A DNA stretch of 64,000 bases from Paenibacillus taichungensis (GCF_003287275.1 NZ_QEVW01000015.1:62001-126000), one strand, 5' to 3'. Positions 26,902 to 35,775 are shown, counted from the first letter of the stretch. Notes: generated from the sequence alone by a model not told the origin. Program-made: numbers and translations.

Positions 26902-27573
26902 TCAGACCATTTCCGCTACTAGTTTACCCATTAGAGCATTCGACAAAATGACCGGGATTCCTGCGCTGGCATTGGCTACCCATTGTCGGTGACGCTCATC
27001 ATACCCCATGCAATCCAGTAAAATGAGTTCAACACGCCCCTTTAATGATTCCGTCGCCTGCCGGAACTCAGACTCGCCGGAAGTATAAGGAGAAGCAGCG
27101 GCAAACGCAGGCTGGACCAGGGAAGAAAACTTCAAATCAAGCTGTCCCGCTTGCTCTGGCAATGGTCCGATAAGCCCCAGACGACGGCCATCGGCCATCG
27201 CCTGTACGGCTGGAGGAATAATACGATCAGGCTCAATAAGGTGTACCTTAGCTGAACGCAGACCCGGAAAGGAGCCTGTGCAAAGCAGCAGAATATTGGG
27301 GACACCCATGGCTTCGAATTCACGAATCTTTTGATTCAGCATCGGTCTGATTTTTTCACGGGATATGATAGCGGCACTGCCATTCTGCAGACGGGAAGTC
27401 AAAACATATTCACCAGGTTCCGGGGCCAGCGCAGCGATCTGAGTTGCCGACAGTCCGTCCAGCACCCCGACCTGAAGGAGTTCCGCCCGCCCTTCAAGAT
27501 ACTTTTCTATGACAGGTGCAACATCGGTTCGCGGAGCTTGTCCAATCGTAATCATGCCAAGCTGTTTGGTCAT
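26902..27573 (-). CDS. AroM-family protein
   Basis: 223 aa from ATG 27573, preceded by GGGGG. The AroM hallmark GMITIGQAPRTDV is at the N-terminus. Two cysteines in LLLCTGSFPGL and LLDCMGYDERHR are placed as in the Asp/Glu racemase fold. AroM of Escherichia coli has no established function. Here it sits inside a catabolic-type cluster, between a DUF1177 gene (97 nt upstream) and an M29-like peptidase gene. A racemase- or isomerase-like reaction on a small carboxylated substrate is an inference from the cysteine pattern only. Confidence 0.85.
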   Translation of the reverse strand: MTKQLGMITIGQAPRTDVAPVIEKYLEGRAELLQVGVLDGLSATQIAALAPEPGEYVLTSRLQNGSAAIISREKIRPMLNQKIREFEAMGVPNILLLCTGSFPGLRSAKVHLIEPDRIIPPAVQAMADGRRLGLIGPLPEQAGQLDLKFSSLVQPAFAAASPYTSGESEFRQATESLKGRVELILLDCMGYDERHRQWVANASAGIPVILSNALMGKLVAEMV

Positions 27574-27670
27574 CTTATTGCCCCCTAACATATCAGATCG
27601 GCTGTAGAATCCACGTATGTCCACAGCAGTGTTTCCACCTGCCACTTCAACCGTGACCTTCTCGACTAAA

Positions 27671-28621
27671 CTATGCAGACGGAGCTGCCTGGATCCCTGG
27701 GGTCTGGAGCACTTTCATTGATCCATACAGACGAGTAATCAAGTTATATTCTTCCACATTGTAGAAAGAACAGGTGCCATTCGTGAATTCCTTGGCTGTC
27801 TCCACCACCAAACGAACTGCGCTTGCAATATCAACCTCATGACTGGCTCCTGTGCCGCATCCCGGAACTGCGGATTGAGCAGTTACAGCTACGCCTACAA
27901 CAGGTGCATGTGTAGCCACTGCTGGTTGTAAAATGGAATTGATATGGTATAAGTCATTGCCGTATGGCGTAATATCCTGCGTCGTAATCGGGAAAGTCAC
28001 AGGCAGCTGCCCTGTGGTCATCTCCATAATTCGGAGCAAATCATCACTCACCCGTAAAATGTATCCCTCTTTTACCGTGGGAGAAATGGCGATCCCTTTA
28101 TGGTTAATCACCCGATTTCCTTTGGTTGTATCGATGGACAAAATAGCTTCCATCTCGGGCAGAACCTCATGTTCGTTCATCTGCAAAATGTCGACCGGAG
28201 AGTCCATAAAATCAACTGGTTCATGCGGAAGCGTGGGGGCATCCGGACAGATATGCGTAGTCACAATGACATCACCTTTGAGCGAATCACCCTTGGTCTG
28301 CATATCGGCGAGTTTCAGCCCTGCTGCGACAGCAGCGACGGCGCCATCGGCATCCGAAACGAGTCCGATGCGTGTTGGACGGGCACCGATTCCACCCAGT
28401 CGTCCGACAATCCCCATGGTCGGGGCCTGCCCTCCTGACAACTTCCCGTTTGTACCAGGGATGATAATTTTAACAAAATCCGTACTTCCTTTTTCCCCTT
28501 GTACGGTCAGCACTTCAACCGAAACCTGTGGATATTGAACAAACAATTGCTTTACACTCTCACCATTTACATAAGCGCTGTCCAGCGCGTCCAGTGCCAA
28601 TAACGTTTTTTGAAGTGGCAT
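27671..28621 (-). CDS. DUF1177-family protein
   Basis: 316 aa from ATG 28621; AGGAGG lies eight bases upstream, while the ATG three codons earlier abuts that site. Conserved-looking segments include GLVSDADGAVAAVAAGLKLADM, VIVTTHICPDAPTLPHEPVDFMDSP and QSAVPGCGTGASHEVDIASA. Histidines, aspartates and glutamates cluster in these segments as in metal-dependent hydrolases. I recall the family as uncharacterised (DUF1177) and do not assign a reaction. It is the first gene of the four-enzyme set and probably carries the promoter in the 240-nt gap upstream, where no gene is visible. Confidence 0.82.
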   Translation of the reverse strand: MPLQKTLLALDALDSAYVNGESVKQLFVQYPQVSVEVLTVQGEKGSTDFVKIIIPGTNGKLSGGQAPTMGIVGRLGGIGARPTRIGLVSDADGAVAAVAAGLKLADMQTKGDSLKGDVIVTTHICPDAPTLPHEPVDFMDSPVDILQMNEHEVLPEMEAILSIDTTKGNRVINHKGIAISPTVKEGYILRVSDDLLRIMEMTTGQLPVTFPITTQDITPYGNDLYHINSILQPAVATHAPVVGVAVTAQSAVPGCGTGASHEVDIASAVRLVVETAKEFTNGTCSFYNVEEYNLITRLYGSMKVLQTPGIQAAPSA

Positions 28622-28861
28622 CCTACACATCCTCCTCTTAGCTGTTGATCTTGAAATCAAGTCTATCGCAGTTCAGAAGAGGGTCACAATGTACTGCCTT
28701 GCCAAAATGAGCATCGTTTTATTGTGCGACAAGTATAAATGGGAGTGAAAATAACGTTTTCATTCAGTTTATCTAACTGTATGTGTAATATAATTTAACA
28801 TTTTATTATTGAGCGGCCTGAATATTGTGCATTTTTTGGAACGCACACTTCGTTTCTTTGC

Positions 28862-30874
28862 TTACCGTCTCTTCATTTGCCATTCCACAAGCAGTGAAGC
28901 TGCTTCTTCCGCCTGGAACAGGGGAAATTGGTGCCCATAGGGAAGTTCCGCACGTTGAACGGATGAATGGATATTTTCGGGGCGCGAGTATCCCTTATCG
29001 TTTGTCCCCCAAACCATGAGTGTGCGCTGCGCATCTGCACTGGTCTGTGGCACTATATCGCTTGAATGGGACTTTATCCAGTGGAGCAAATCAGCATTCG
29101 CTCCTGCAATGCGAGGAGACTTCAAACCAGAAGAAGCTCTTCTCGCGTAGCCTTCCAGCAGGGTTGGATTGATCTCCGAAGCTTCTGCCCTTTTTAACTG
29201 CCCGGTCACTTGCTGTGGAGTCATCCGAGATAACAGTCCTTGCAGCATTCTTCTCGGGAACCTTGATATCAGGCGCTGCATTCCATCCTTCGGAGCCCCC
29301 CATACGGGTTGCAGCATGGCCAGCTGGATATTTTCACGCCCGCTCTCCTGCAGCACCGCCGCGGCTATTGCTGCCCCAACAGAATGTCCTACCAGTTTGA
29401 CCGGACCTTGTATCTCATCCAGCACACTTCGCACCGCTTCCACCTGCCCTTTGAAGGCCGTCCCTTTTATCTTGTTGCGATGAACCGGAGAACGCCCGAA
29501 TCCGGCAAGATCCACAAGCCATATCGGGTTTCCCATCATACTCCATAACACATCTCCCAGCGGGATCATATCGTCAGCACTACTCATCAAACCATGAACA
29601 ATCACCCATGGCTCCCCCTCACCCTCATGGACCAGCACCGCAAGACTGCCCTTACGCGTCCGAGTCCAACCCTGAGGCAAATCCTCCTGTGAGGGGTAGC
29701 TGAAACGATAATCCAAATCTGCTGTCACATAAGGTAATAACTCGCTAAATTCAGGCAATTTTTGTCCCATTCGCTGAAACAACCGCTCCGTTTGCTGCAC
29801 TTCAAACTCCTGTTTGGTAATAAACGCGATTGATTCAGGCGGTATCCCGCTGATCTTTGTGCCACCAGCCTTCATCGCTGCATGAATCATGGGCAGGGGC
29901 ACTGACCATCGAGGTGCAGATACATCCAACTCAGCCGCCAGTAAACGAATCAGTTCCTTCATATCCGGACTGTCCGCTTTTCTGGACAACAAGGGATATG
30001 TGCCGCCAGATGGATTGCTATCCTGAGTCAGAAAAACGAGGGTCTGTGCAACCACATCATTGGATACAAGGGGCAGCCAGTGCTGTTGACCACCAGGAAT
30101 CACCGGCATTCTACGCCTTCTCATCGCCTGTATCATCATGCCAATTCCGCCCGTTTGTTCAGTTGCCCCTGTAGGATATGGACCCACGATTGTACTCGGA
30201 TTAACAACAGATAAGACATACGAATGCTGCTCAGCGTGCTGTCGAATATAGCGGTCCGCTTCGAATTTCATATGTTCATACGCACTTTCCGAATGGAACA
30301 CTTTACTTATCACTGACTTCTTCCCGCTCGACTTATCCCCAGCATCTTCATTAGGTGATGATATGGACGGGGAATTATTCCTCCCGTACGGACTCATAAA
30401 ACCAACCACGTGGATAAAATGCCTTAATCCGTGTGTGCGCTGGATATCTTCCGCCAGTTCGGCCATACCTCTTGCTCCATTCATAAAAATCTGTTCTGCC
30501 ACCTTTGGTTGCAATGTAACATCCATCGTCCCACCTGCATGAATTATGATATTGGCCTGAAGAGCACGTTCACGATCAGCTTTGGTTAGACCGAGGCCTG
30601 GAGCTGACAGATCGCCCTGAATATACGTTATTCGGCTGAAATCCGTTACTCCGTATGCATTTAGAGCCGTCCTCGCTTTGGATTTAGAACGTACAAGCAA
30701 TAATAACTGCGCTTCACTGTTCCCAAGTTGTTTTACTGCCTCTTTGCCGATAAACCCGGTACTGCCCGTCATCAAAATAGTGGTTGAATCAGTCGCATTG
30801 TTGTTCTTAGCTGTATTGAGGTCAGTCTCACGTTCTGCGTTTAATGATGATGATGATGAATTATGTATACTCAT
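28862..30874 (-). CDS. Two-domain fusion: SDR-type NAD(P)-binding reductase and alpha/beta hydrolase
   Basis: 670 aa. After an Asn/Ser-rich leader, residues about 33-390 form an extended SDR (epimerase / male-sterility-type reductase) domain: MTGSTGFIGKEAV near 36, IIIHAGGTMDV near 118, SAYEHMKFEAD near 207 with the YxxxK pair. Residues about 415-670 are an alpha/beta hydrolase: VIVHGLMSS, the nucleophile elbow LVGHSVGAA near 515, an acid residue in LMVWGTNDKGYS and the final histidine in LPYGHQFPLF. Reductase plus hydrolase in one chain suggests action on an ester or thioester substrate. It is downstream of a TetR regulator and has its own near-identical operator. Confidence 0.85.
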   Translation of the reverse strand: MSIHNSSSSSLNAERETDLNTAKNNNATDSTTILMTGSTGFIGKEAVKQLGNSEAQLLLLVRSKSKARTALNAYGVTDFSRITYIQGDLSAPGLGLTKADRERALQANIIIHAGGTMDVTLQPKVAEQIFMNGARGMAELAEDIQRTHGLRHFIHVVGFMSPYGRNNSPSISSPNEDAGDKSSGKKSVISKVFHSESAYEHMKFEADRYIRQHAEQHSYVLSVVNPSTIVGPYPTGATEQTGGIGMMIQAMRRRRMPVIPGGQQHWLPLVSNDVVAQTLVFLTQDSNPSGGTYPLLSRKADSPDMKELIRLLAAELDVSAPRWSVPLPMIHAAMKAGGTKISGIPPESIAFITKQEFEVQQTERLFQRMGQKLPEFSELLPYVTADLDYRFSYPSQEDLPQGWTRTRKGSLAVLVHEGEGEPWVIVHGLMSSADDMIPLGDVLWSMMGNPIWLVDLAGFGRSPVHRNKIKGTAFKGQVEAVRSVLDEIQGPVKLVGHSVGAAIAAAVLQESGRENIQLAMLQPVWGAPKDGMQRLISRFPRRMLQGLLSRMTPQQVTGQLKRAEASEINPTLLEGYARRASSGLKSPRIAGANADLLHWIKSHSSDIVPQTSADAQRTLMVWGTNDKGYSRPENIHSSVQRAELPYGHQFPLFQAEEAASLLVEWQMKRR

Positions 30875-30909
30875 TTCTAATCTCTCTCCCTTTTTATCAT
30901 TTTTTATTT

Positions 30910-30925
30910 AGTACTATACAGTACT
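30910..30925 (-). promoter_or_regulatory. TetR-type operator in front of the SDR-hydrolase gene
   Basis: AGTACTATACAGTACT is a near-perfect palindrome. It contains the -10-like TATAGT on the minus strand and differs in one base from the site before tetR (31577-31592). Confidence 0.7.
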
Positions 30926-30951
30926 AGTTTTGGTCAAAAAAAGAGCTTCGT

Positions 30952-31572
30952 TTACCGAAGCATCTGACAAAATGTACGTGCTGATTGTTCAATAATCCCT
31001 ATATCACGCGCAGTCTCCGCGAGTACAAGTGAACCTTCCAATGCAGCGATAAATAATGCAGCCGCGGGTCCCGGCTCAATCCCTTTACGAAATTCGCCAC
31101 GATCCATCCCTTGCTGCAACAGCTTTTCCATCATCGGCTGCAGCTCACGGAAGAAACGGGCTATACTTTCTTTCACTTCGGGTGCGCTGGCTGGTGTCTG
31201 CATATACAATGTAATAAACGGACAACTTCCTTTATAATCGCGCCCTTCCATTCCTGCGGACAGTAACGCCATGAACGAATAGATCCGTTCTGTGACTTCT
31301 CGTTCACGCTGACTGAGCAGCAGGTAGAGCTCAGATTCATACTGGGCAATCCAGTATTGCACCACCGCCTGGAGCAATTCCTCCTTGTTTTTGAAATGGT
31401 AATAGATATTCGATTTGGATACCCCGCTTGCCCGCACGACCTCATCCATACTGACATAGCTATATCCCTGACGCAAAAATAACTGAGCAGCCACTTCGAC
31501 TGCCTTGGTCCGATTAACCGGATTGGAACTTTTGGATTTTACAGAACCCGAGATCGATTTTTGATTTGTCAT
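30952..31572 (-). CDS. TetR/AcrR-family transcriptional regulator
   Basis: 206 aa. The N-terminal TetR helix-turn-helix is clear: RTKAVEVAAQLFLRQGYSYVSMDEVVRASGVSKSNIYYHFKNKEELL (spread over residues 22-68). The C-terminal ligand-binding domain resembles the TetR_C group with SCPFITLYMQTPASAPEVKES. It is likely a repressor of itself and of the downstream fusion-enzyme gene, since each has a near-identical palindrome over the -10. The mRNA seems leaderless: no ribosome site precedes the ATG and the -10 ends only seven bases upstream. Confidence 0.88.
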   Translation of the reverse strand: MTNQKSISGSVKSKSSNPVNRTKAVEVAAQLFLRQGYSYVSMDEVVRASGVSKSNIYYHFKNKEELLQAVVQYWIAQYESELYLLLSQREREVTERIYSFMALLSAGMEGRDYKGSCPFITLYMQTPASAPEVKESIARFFRELQPMMEKLLQQGMDRGEFRKGIEPGPAAALFIAALEGSLVLAETARDIGIIEQSARTFCQMLR

Positions 31573-31576
31573 AAAT

Positions 31577-31608
31577 AGAACTATACAGTACTAATTAAAC
31601 AAACACAA
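31577..31608 (-). promoter_or_regulatory. tetR promoter with overlapping operator
   Basis: On the minus strand -35 TTGTGT (31608-31603), 17-nt spacer, -10 TATAGT (31585-31580), then seven bases to the ATG at 31572. The operator AGAACTATACAGTACT (31577-31592) covers the -10. Confidence 0.6.
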
Positions 31609-31686
31609 GTGATGTTGTTAACAAAAGATGATCTTTGCCCCAATATTTCTCGCACTTGTCCACATTTAGAACATTGTACACACAGG

Positions 31687-31930
31687 ATATCCACATATAG
31701 TATTAACTCTGTGTTAAATATGTCATTGGGCCTCTAAATATGTTGGGGTTATCCACATTTCAAGAACATGATGTTCGCATGTTATTCATCCAATCTGTAT
31801 AACGTAGTCCCAAAACTAAAAAATAGGTCAACCAGAATACAATTCTGGTTGACCTATTTGAGTTGACTACTCATCCAAATCATTTGCGTTGGGCTACATT
31901 AGCCTGTGGATATTAGTATGTGGATATCCA
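31687..31930. repeat. Dispersed TGTGGATAT motifs in the gap upstream of tetR
   Basis: ATATCCACA at 31687-31695, the exact DnaA-box-like TTATCCACA at 31749-31757, and TGTGGATAT at about 31905 and 31920. They surround the terminator at 31821-31859 and match the core of the repeat set at 25721-25880. No gene is seen in the 31573-31982 gap. Confidence 0.4.
31814..31859 (-). terminator. Terminator of the sugar-binding-protein gene
   Basis: A perfect 18-bp stem, AAATAGGTCAACCAGAAT (31821-31838) with ATTCTGGTTGACCTATTT (31842-31859), loop ACA. The minus strand then continues as TTTTTTAGTTTT. Confidence 0.85.
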
Positions 31931-31982
31931 TTCAAGGATGAGATGACACTATTTTACTTATGCAGATAGCTAATCCGAGTGA

Positions 31983-33281
31983 TTATTTTTTCAGACTATC
32001 CCAGTTTTGCTGCAATGCATCAAGCAGAGCTTTTTTATCTGATTTGCCTGCCACATATGCCTGAATCGTGCTACCGAATTCTTGTGGAACACCTTCAGGG
32101 AAACGATTGAAGTTCCAGCTTAATGTTTTGTTTTCTTGGCTGTACTTCATGATATCGGTTGCGAGGTCACCCAGATCCTCTTCGGATGCCTGAATGGAAC
32201 TAAACGCCGGGATAAACTTGAATTCTTTGGTCATATACTGTTTTCCCGTATCGGATGTCACGAGCCATTCCAGAAATTCTTTCGCTTCCGGCTTCACTTG
32301 CGAATTCTTGTTCACAACCCAGTAGTTCGGTACACCAACAAACAATTTGTCGTTCGGTTCATTCGTAATTGGCATCGGCAGAATGCCAAGATTCAGATCA
32401 GGATCGATGCCATCAATTTGTACTTGCGTCCAGTTCCCTTGCTGCATCATCGCTGCTTCCCCACTGGCAAACAGGGTTACCTGTGTGTTGTAGTCGGTTG
32501 TGAGCGGGTTTTTGTTGCTGTATTTCAGCGTCAAGTCGAGCAAGTTCATCCAGTCTGTGAACACCTGATTGCCAGGGATTTTCTCCGTACCTTCGTTAAG
32601 ACCTTGAATAAATTTCACCGGATCTGCCTGATTCGCAAATGCCACGTTTACGTTATGATTGCCGAGTACCCACCATTCCTGATAACCATTGGAGAACGGG
32701 GTAATGCCTGCGGCTTGAAGTTTCTGTGCAGCCTGATCCAACTGTTCCAGTGTCGTTGGAATTTCAGTGATACCTGCTTTTTGGAAGAGGTCTTTGTTAT
32801 AAATGAAGCCATAGCCTTCCAGTGCCAGCGGCTGTCCATACAGTTTTCCGTCTTTGGTCATCGGCTCTTTGGCAACATCAAGCACATCTTTTACCCATGC
32901 TTCACCTGACAGATCTTCCAGATATTCGAGCCATGTATCCAGTTCACGATACCCACCAACGTTGAAAATGTCAGGTTGTTCGCCAGCAGCGAACTTGGCT
33001 TTCAATGCAGCGCCGTAGTCACTACCGCCACCAACGGTCTGAATGTCCAATTTGATGCCTGGATGAGAGGACTCATATTCCGCTTTGAGACGGTTAAGCG
33101 CTTCCGCAATTTCGACTTTGAATTGAAAGATTTTAATGGTTTTGTCTCCAGCAGCAGCTTCTCCGCCACCTTGGGTGTCAGTGTTGACAGGACTTCCACT
33201 CTTATCTCCGTTGCCACAACCCGCAAGCATTACAGAAAAAGCAATCAGCATAAGCAACGTCAACTTGGTCATTCTTTTCAT
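31983..33281 (-). CDS. Carbohydrate ABC transporter substrate-binding lipoprotein (SBP family 1)
   Basis: 432 aa. Lipoprotein signal ending in VMLAGCGNG (lipidated Cys at about 22), then a Gly/Ser spacer and the family 1 pattern: IKIFQFKVEIAEALNRLKAEYESSHPGIKLDIQ (in parts), LKAKFAAGEQPDIFNVGG, and WNFNRFPEGVPQEF near the C-terminus. It would capture a sugar or oligosaccharide outside the membrane for the two permeases upstream. Unusually, 632 nt containing repeat sequences separate it from those permeases, so it may be transcribed from its own promoter. Ribosome site GGGAGAG precedes ATG 33281. Confidence 0.92.
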   Translation of the reverse strand: MKRMTKLTLLMLIAFSVMLAGCGNGDKSGSPVNTDTQGGGEAAAGDKTIKIFQFKVEIAEALNRLKAEYESSHPGIKLDIQTVGGGSDYGAALKAKFAAGEQPDIFNVGGYRELDTWLEYLEDLSGEAWVKDVLDVAKEPMTKDGKLYGQPLALEGYGFIYNKDLFQKAGITEIPTTLEQLDQAAQKLQAAGITPFSNGYQEWWVLGNHNVNVAFANQADPVKFIQGLNEGTEKIPGNQVFTDWMNLLDLTLKYSNKNPLTTDYNTQVTLFASGEAAMMQQGNWTQVQIDGIDPDLNLGILPMPITNEPNDKLFVGVPNYWVVNKNSQVKPEAKEFLEWLVTSDTGKQYMTKEFKFIPAFSSIQASEEDLGDLATDIMKYSQENKTLSWNFNRFPEGVPQEFGSTIQAYVAGKSDKKALLDALQQNWDSLKK

Positions 33282-33480
33282 ACATACACTCTCCCTATAG
33301 TAGTTTCAGTATAACAGCTTCGTTGCATTTTTTATTCAGTCCGCCGGGATGCAGGCGGCGATTGATTTACAACCGTTCCCGCATTGTTGTTTCCCCCTAC
33401 ACCATGCTAAGTACCTGGTTCTTTCCTAGCCCAACGAACCGAGCGCATGCTATTCGCTCCCATTTGCAGTAGGTATGCGA

Positions 33481-33576
33481 TTTAACGAATCATAGCGACG
33501 TTATTTTGTCGGTTTTATCGATTTTTAGGTTCTGACACTTGTTTGTACCTAAATAACGTTACTGAGGTTCGTTAAA
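33481..33576. repeat. Palindromic intergenic repeat (MITE- or REP-like)
   Basis: Imperfect inverted arms of about 26 nt: TTTAACGAA...ACGTTATTT (33481-33506) and AAATAACGT...TTCGTTAAA (33551-33576), with a T-rich centre. No coding sequence. The length and long imperfect arms resemble the interspersed repeats seen in Paenibacillus genomes; copy number is not known from this window. Confidence 0.55.
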
Positions 33577-33639
33577 CTTTGCATGCCTCAATTATTCACC
33601 TCATAAGATGCGGTGAGTTCGTTAGAACTTTGACCCGAG

Positions 33640-33880
33640 ATTTTATCATTCCTCCTCAGAAGGAGTGCTCAGGCGATGTGTCTCTTCACTGTATCGCCCT
33701 GCTCTTCCTGCCCAAAAGTCAGGCCCCATGCTTAGCAGGCATGACTCCCTTGCACACCTCCGTGCGAGGTCGGAGCGGAGGGATCATGATGCGCTGGAGG
33801 AGCTTAGCGTTCGCCTTTGATACCCGGTGGCTTCTTTACCTGAATTCTTTCAGGCCACCGAGGAACAACAGCGACCGTAA
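33640..33880. other. Non-coding stretch with a bulged hairpin, possible repeat or RNA
   Basis: No convincing gene. GGTGG (33826-33830) pairs with CCACC (33855-33859), with inner CCTGA/TCAGG. CTCCGTGCGAGGTCGGAGCGGAG upstream is also self-complementary in part. The GC content is higher than in the AT-rich palindrome next to it, so this may be a second mobile or structured element. Confidence 0.35.
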
Positions 33881-33913
33881 GTGCACATGATCTCGGAGCT
33901 TCCGTTCTCGCAC

Positions 33914-34750
33914 TTACCCTTTAACAGATCCAGCAGTAATCCCCTGAATGATGTATTTCTGCATCAGCAGGAAGAAGATGATAATTGGCATGATGCCAAG
34001 CACCAGTGCAGGCAGGGCGAGATCCCATTGTTTCGTATATTGTCCGAAGAGCGCAAAGGTCGCAATCGGAATTGTACGCAAATTGGAGCTTTGCAGAATC
34101 AGGGATGGCAGCAGATAGTCATTCCAGATCCAGAGTGTATTCAGAATAATGACGGTAACATACATCGGCTTCATGAGCGGGAACACAATCCGGAAGAACA
34201 CGCCGTAGGCGGAGCTTCCATCCACCCGAGCTGCTTCTTCAATTTCGAGCGGAACCGATTTGACGAATCCGTGGAACAGGAAGATGGACATCGGTGCGCC
34301 AAAACCGAGATAACAGATGATGAGTCCGAAGAGACTGTCGATCAGTCCAAGATTACTGGTTACAGTAACGAGTGGAATCATGATAGACTGAAACGGAATC
34401 ACCATGGCAGCAATGAACATGCCGAACAAAATCCGGTTGAAGCGCGTATCGCTGCGTACCATTCGGTAGGCGGCCATGGAGCTGATCAACACCAGCAGCA
34501 GATTGCTGACTACAGTGACGATGAGCGAGTTCATCAGCGCTGACGGGAATTTAATTTTCTCCCAAGCGTTTGCATAGTTGCCCCATTGGAACACCTCCGG
34601 CCATGCGGCCGAATTGGTAAGCAGGTCACCGAATGTTTTGACCGAATTGACAAACAGGAAGTAAAACGGAACCAGGAACAATAATCCAATGAGTACCATA
34701 ACAATCTCGGTTACAATGGTACTGAAGCGGTAATTTTTTGACGTTTCCAT
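33914..34750 (-). CDS. Carbohydrate ABC transporter permease (MalG-like)
   Basis: 278 aa, six membrane segments. The EAA loop facing the ATPase is visible as PLEIEEAARVDGSSAYGVFFRIVFPLMKP near residue 160. The gene begins one base after the stop of the other permease, with GGAGGTGGAGG inside that gene's end, indicating translational coupling. It forms the membrane channel of a CUT1-type importer. No ATPase gene is in the cluster, as is common in Bacillales where one MsmX-type ATPase serves many importers. Confidence 0.92.
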   Translation of the reverse strand: METSKNYRFSTIVTEIVMVLIGLLFLVPFYFLFVNSVKTFGDLLTNSAAWPEVFQWGNYANAWEKIKFPSALMNSLIVTVVSNLLLVLISSMAAYRMVRSDTRFNRILFGMFIAAMVIPFQSIMIPLVTVTSNLGLIDSLFGLIICYLGFGAPMSIFLFHGFVKSVPLEIEEAARVDGSSAYGVFFRIVFPLMKPMYVTVIILNTLWIWNDYLLPSLILQSSNLRTIPIATFALFGQYTKQWDLALPALVLGIMPIIIFFLLMQKYIIQGITAGSVKG

Positions 34751-35632
34751 CTATGCCTCCACCTCCTTGCTCTTCGTCACACGCACCTGGATCATGGTGA
34801 TAATGGCAACGATTACGAAGAATACAAGTGCTTTGGCTGTACCGATACCGTACCGATTATTTACAAAAGCTTCATTGTAAATATTCAGCGCTACCGATTC
34901 TGTTGATCCAAACGGTCCGCCTTTGGTCAGCGACAGATTGAGATCGAACATTTTGAAGGACCAGGAGATGGCAAGGAACAGACAGATTGTGACTCCCGGC
35001 ATAATGAGCGGGAAAATAATGCTGCGCAGTACCTGCCAACGGCTGGCACCATCAATTTCGGCAGCTTCCAGCAGATCCGGTGATACGTTGGTCAATGATG
35101 AGATGTAGATAACCATCAGATATCCTGCGGTCTGCCAGACAAATACAATGACGATACCCCAGAAGGCGGTCGGCTCGTCTCCCAACCATGGGAGGTTGAA
35201 GAAGGACCATCCGGTTACGTCGCCTACTGCTGAAAACCCTTTCACAAATATGAACTGCCAGATAAAGCCGAGCAACAATCCACCGATCACGTTAGGCATA
35301 AAAAAGATCGTGCGCAGAAAGTTTCTCGTCTTGAGCGGCTTGGTCAGGAAATACGCCAGGAAAAAACCGATAACATTGGTCAAAATTACACCAACCACGG
35401 TGAAGCGCACCGTAAACCAAAACGCAGATAGAAACTTGGGATCATTCGCAAAAATTTGCTTGAAATTGTCGAATCCTACCCAATGAATGTTCGCCGACAC
35501 CCCGTTCCAGTCGGTAAAGGAATATACCATGCCAAGCAGGAAAGGTACCACGATAATGAGAATAAAAAAGACGATGGAGGGACCCACGAACACAAGCTGC
35601 TGTAACAGCTGTGAAGATTTGCGATGCTTCAT
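34751..35632 (-). CDS. Carbohydrate ABC transporter permease (MalF-like)
   Basis: 293 aa from ATG 35632, behind AAGGGGAG; the in-frame codons up to 35758 have no ribosome site and would overlap the promoter region. Hydrophobic start LVFVGPSIVFFILIIVVPFLLGMVYSFTDW is typical of MalF/UgpA-type subunits, and the EAA loop reads LLEAAEIDGASRWQVLRSIIFPLIMPG. First gene of the permease pair; transcribed divergently from the sensor kinase, 143 nt away. Confidence 0.92.
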   Translation of the reverse strand: MKHRKSSQLLQQLVFVGPSIVFFILIIVVPFLLGMVYSFTDWNGVSANIHWVGFDNFKQIFANDPKFLSAFWFTVRFTVVGVILTNVIGFFLAYFLTKPLKTRNFLRTIFFMPNVIGGLLLGFIWQFIFVKGFSAVGDVTGWSFFNLPWLGDEPTAFWGIVIVFVWQTAGYLMVIYISSLTNVSPDLLEAAEIDGASRWQVLRSIIFPLIMPGVTICLFLAISWSFKMFDLNLSLTKGGPFGSTESVALNIYNEAFVNNRYGIGTAKALVFFVIVAIITMIQVRVTKSKEVEA

Positions 35633-35775
35633 ATCGTTCTCCCCTTCTATAGATGGATGAAATTGGTCTCTTGTTCTATTAAACCCCATTCTCACACAGG
35701 GAAACACCGACCCTAGTGAACAGTTGGGTGTAAAATATTGTCCTTTCTTAACCTGCAACCAGAAGGGGTGTCACG

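Noticed and set aside
31749..31757. DnaA box TTATCCACA as part of an origin
   Set aside because: Only one exact box; no dnaA/dnaN genes or box cluster nearby.
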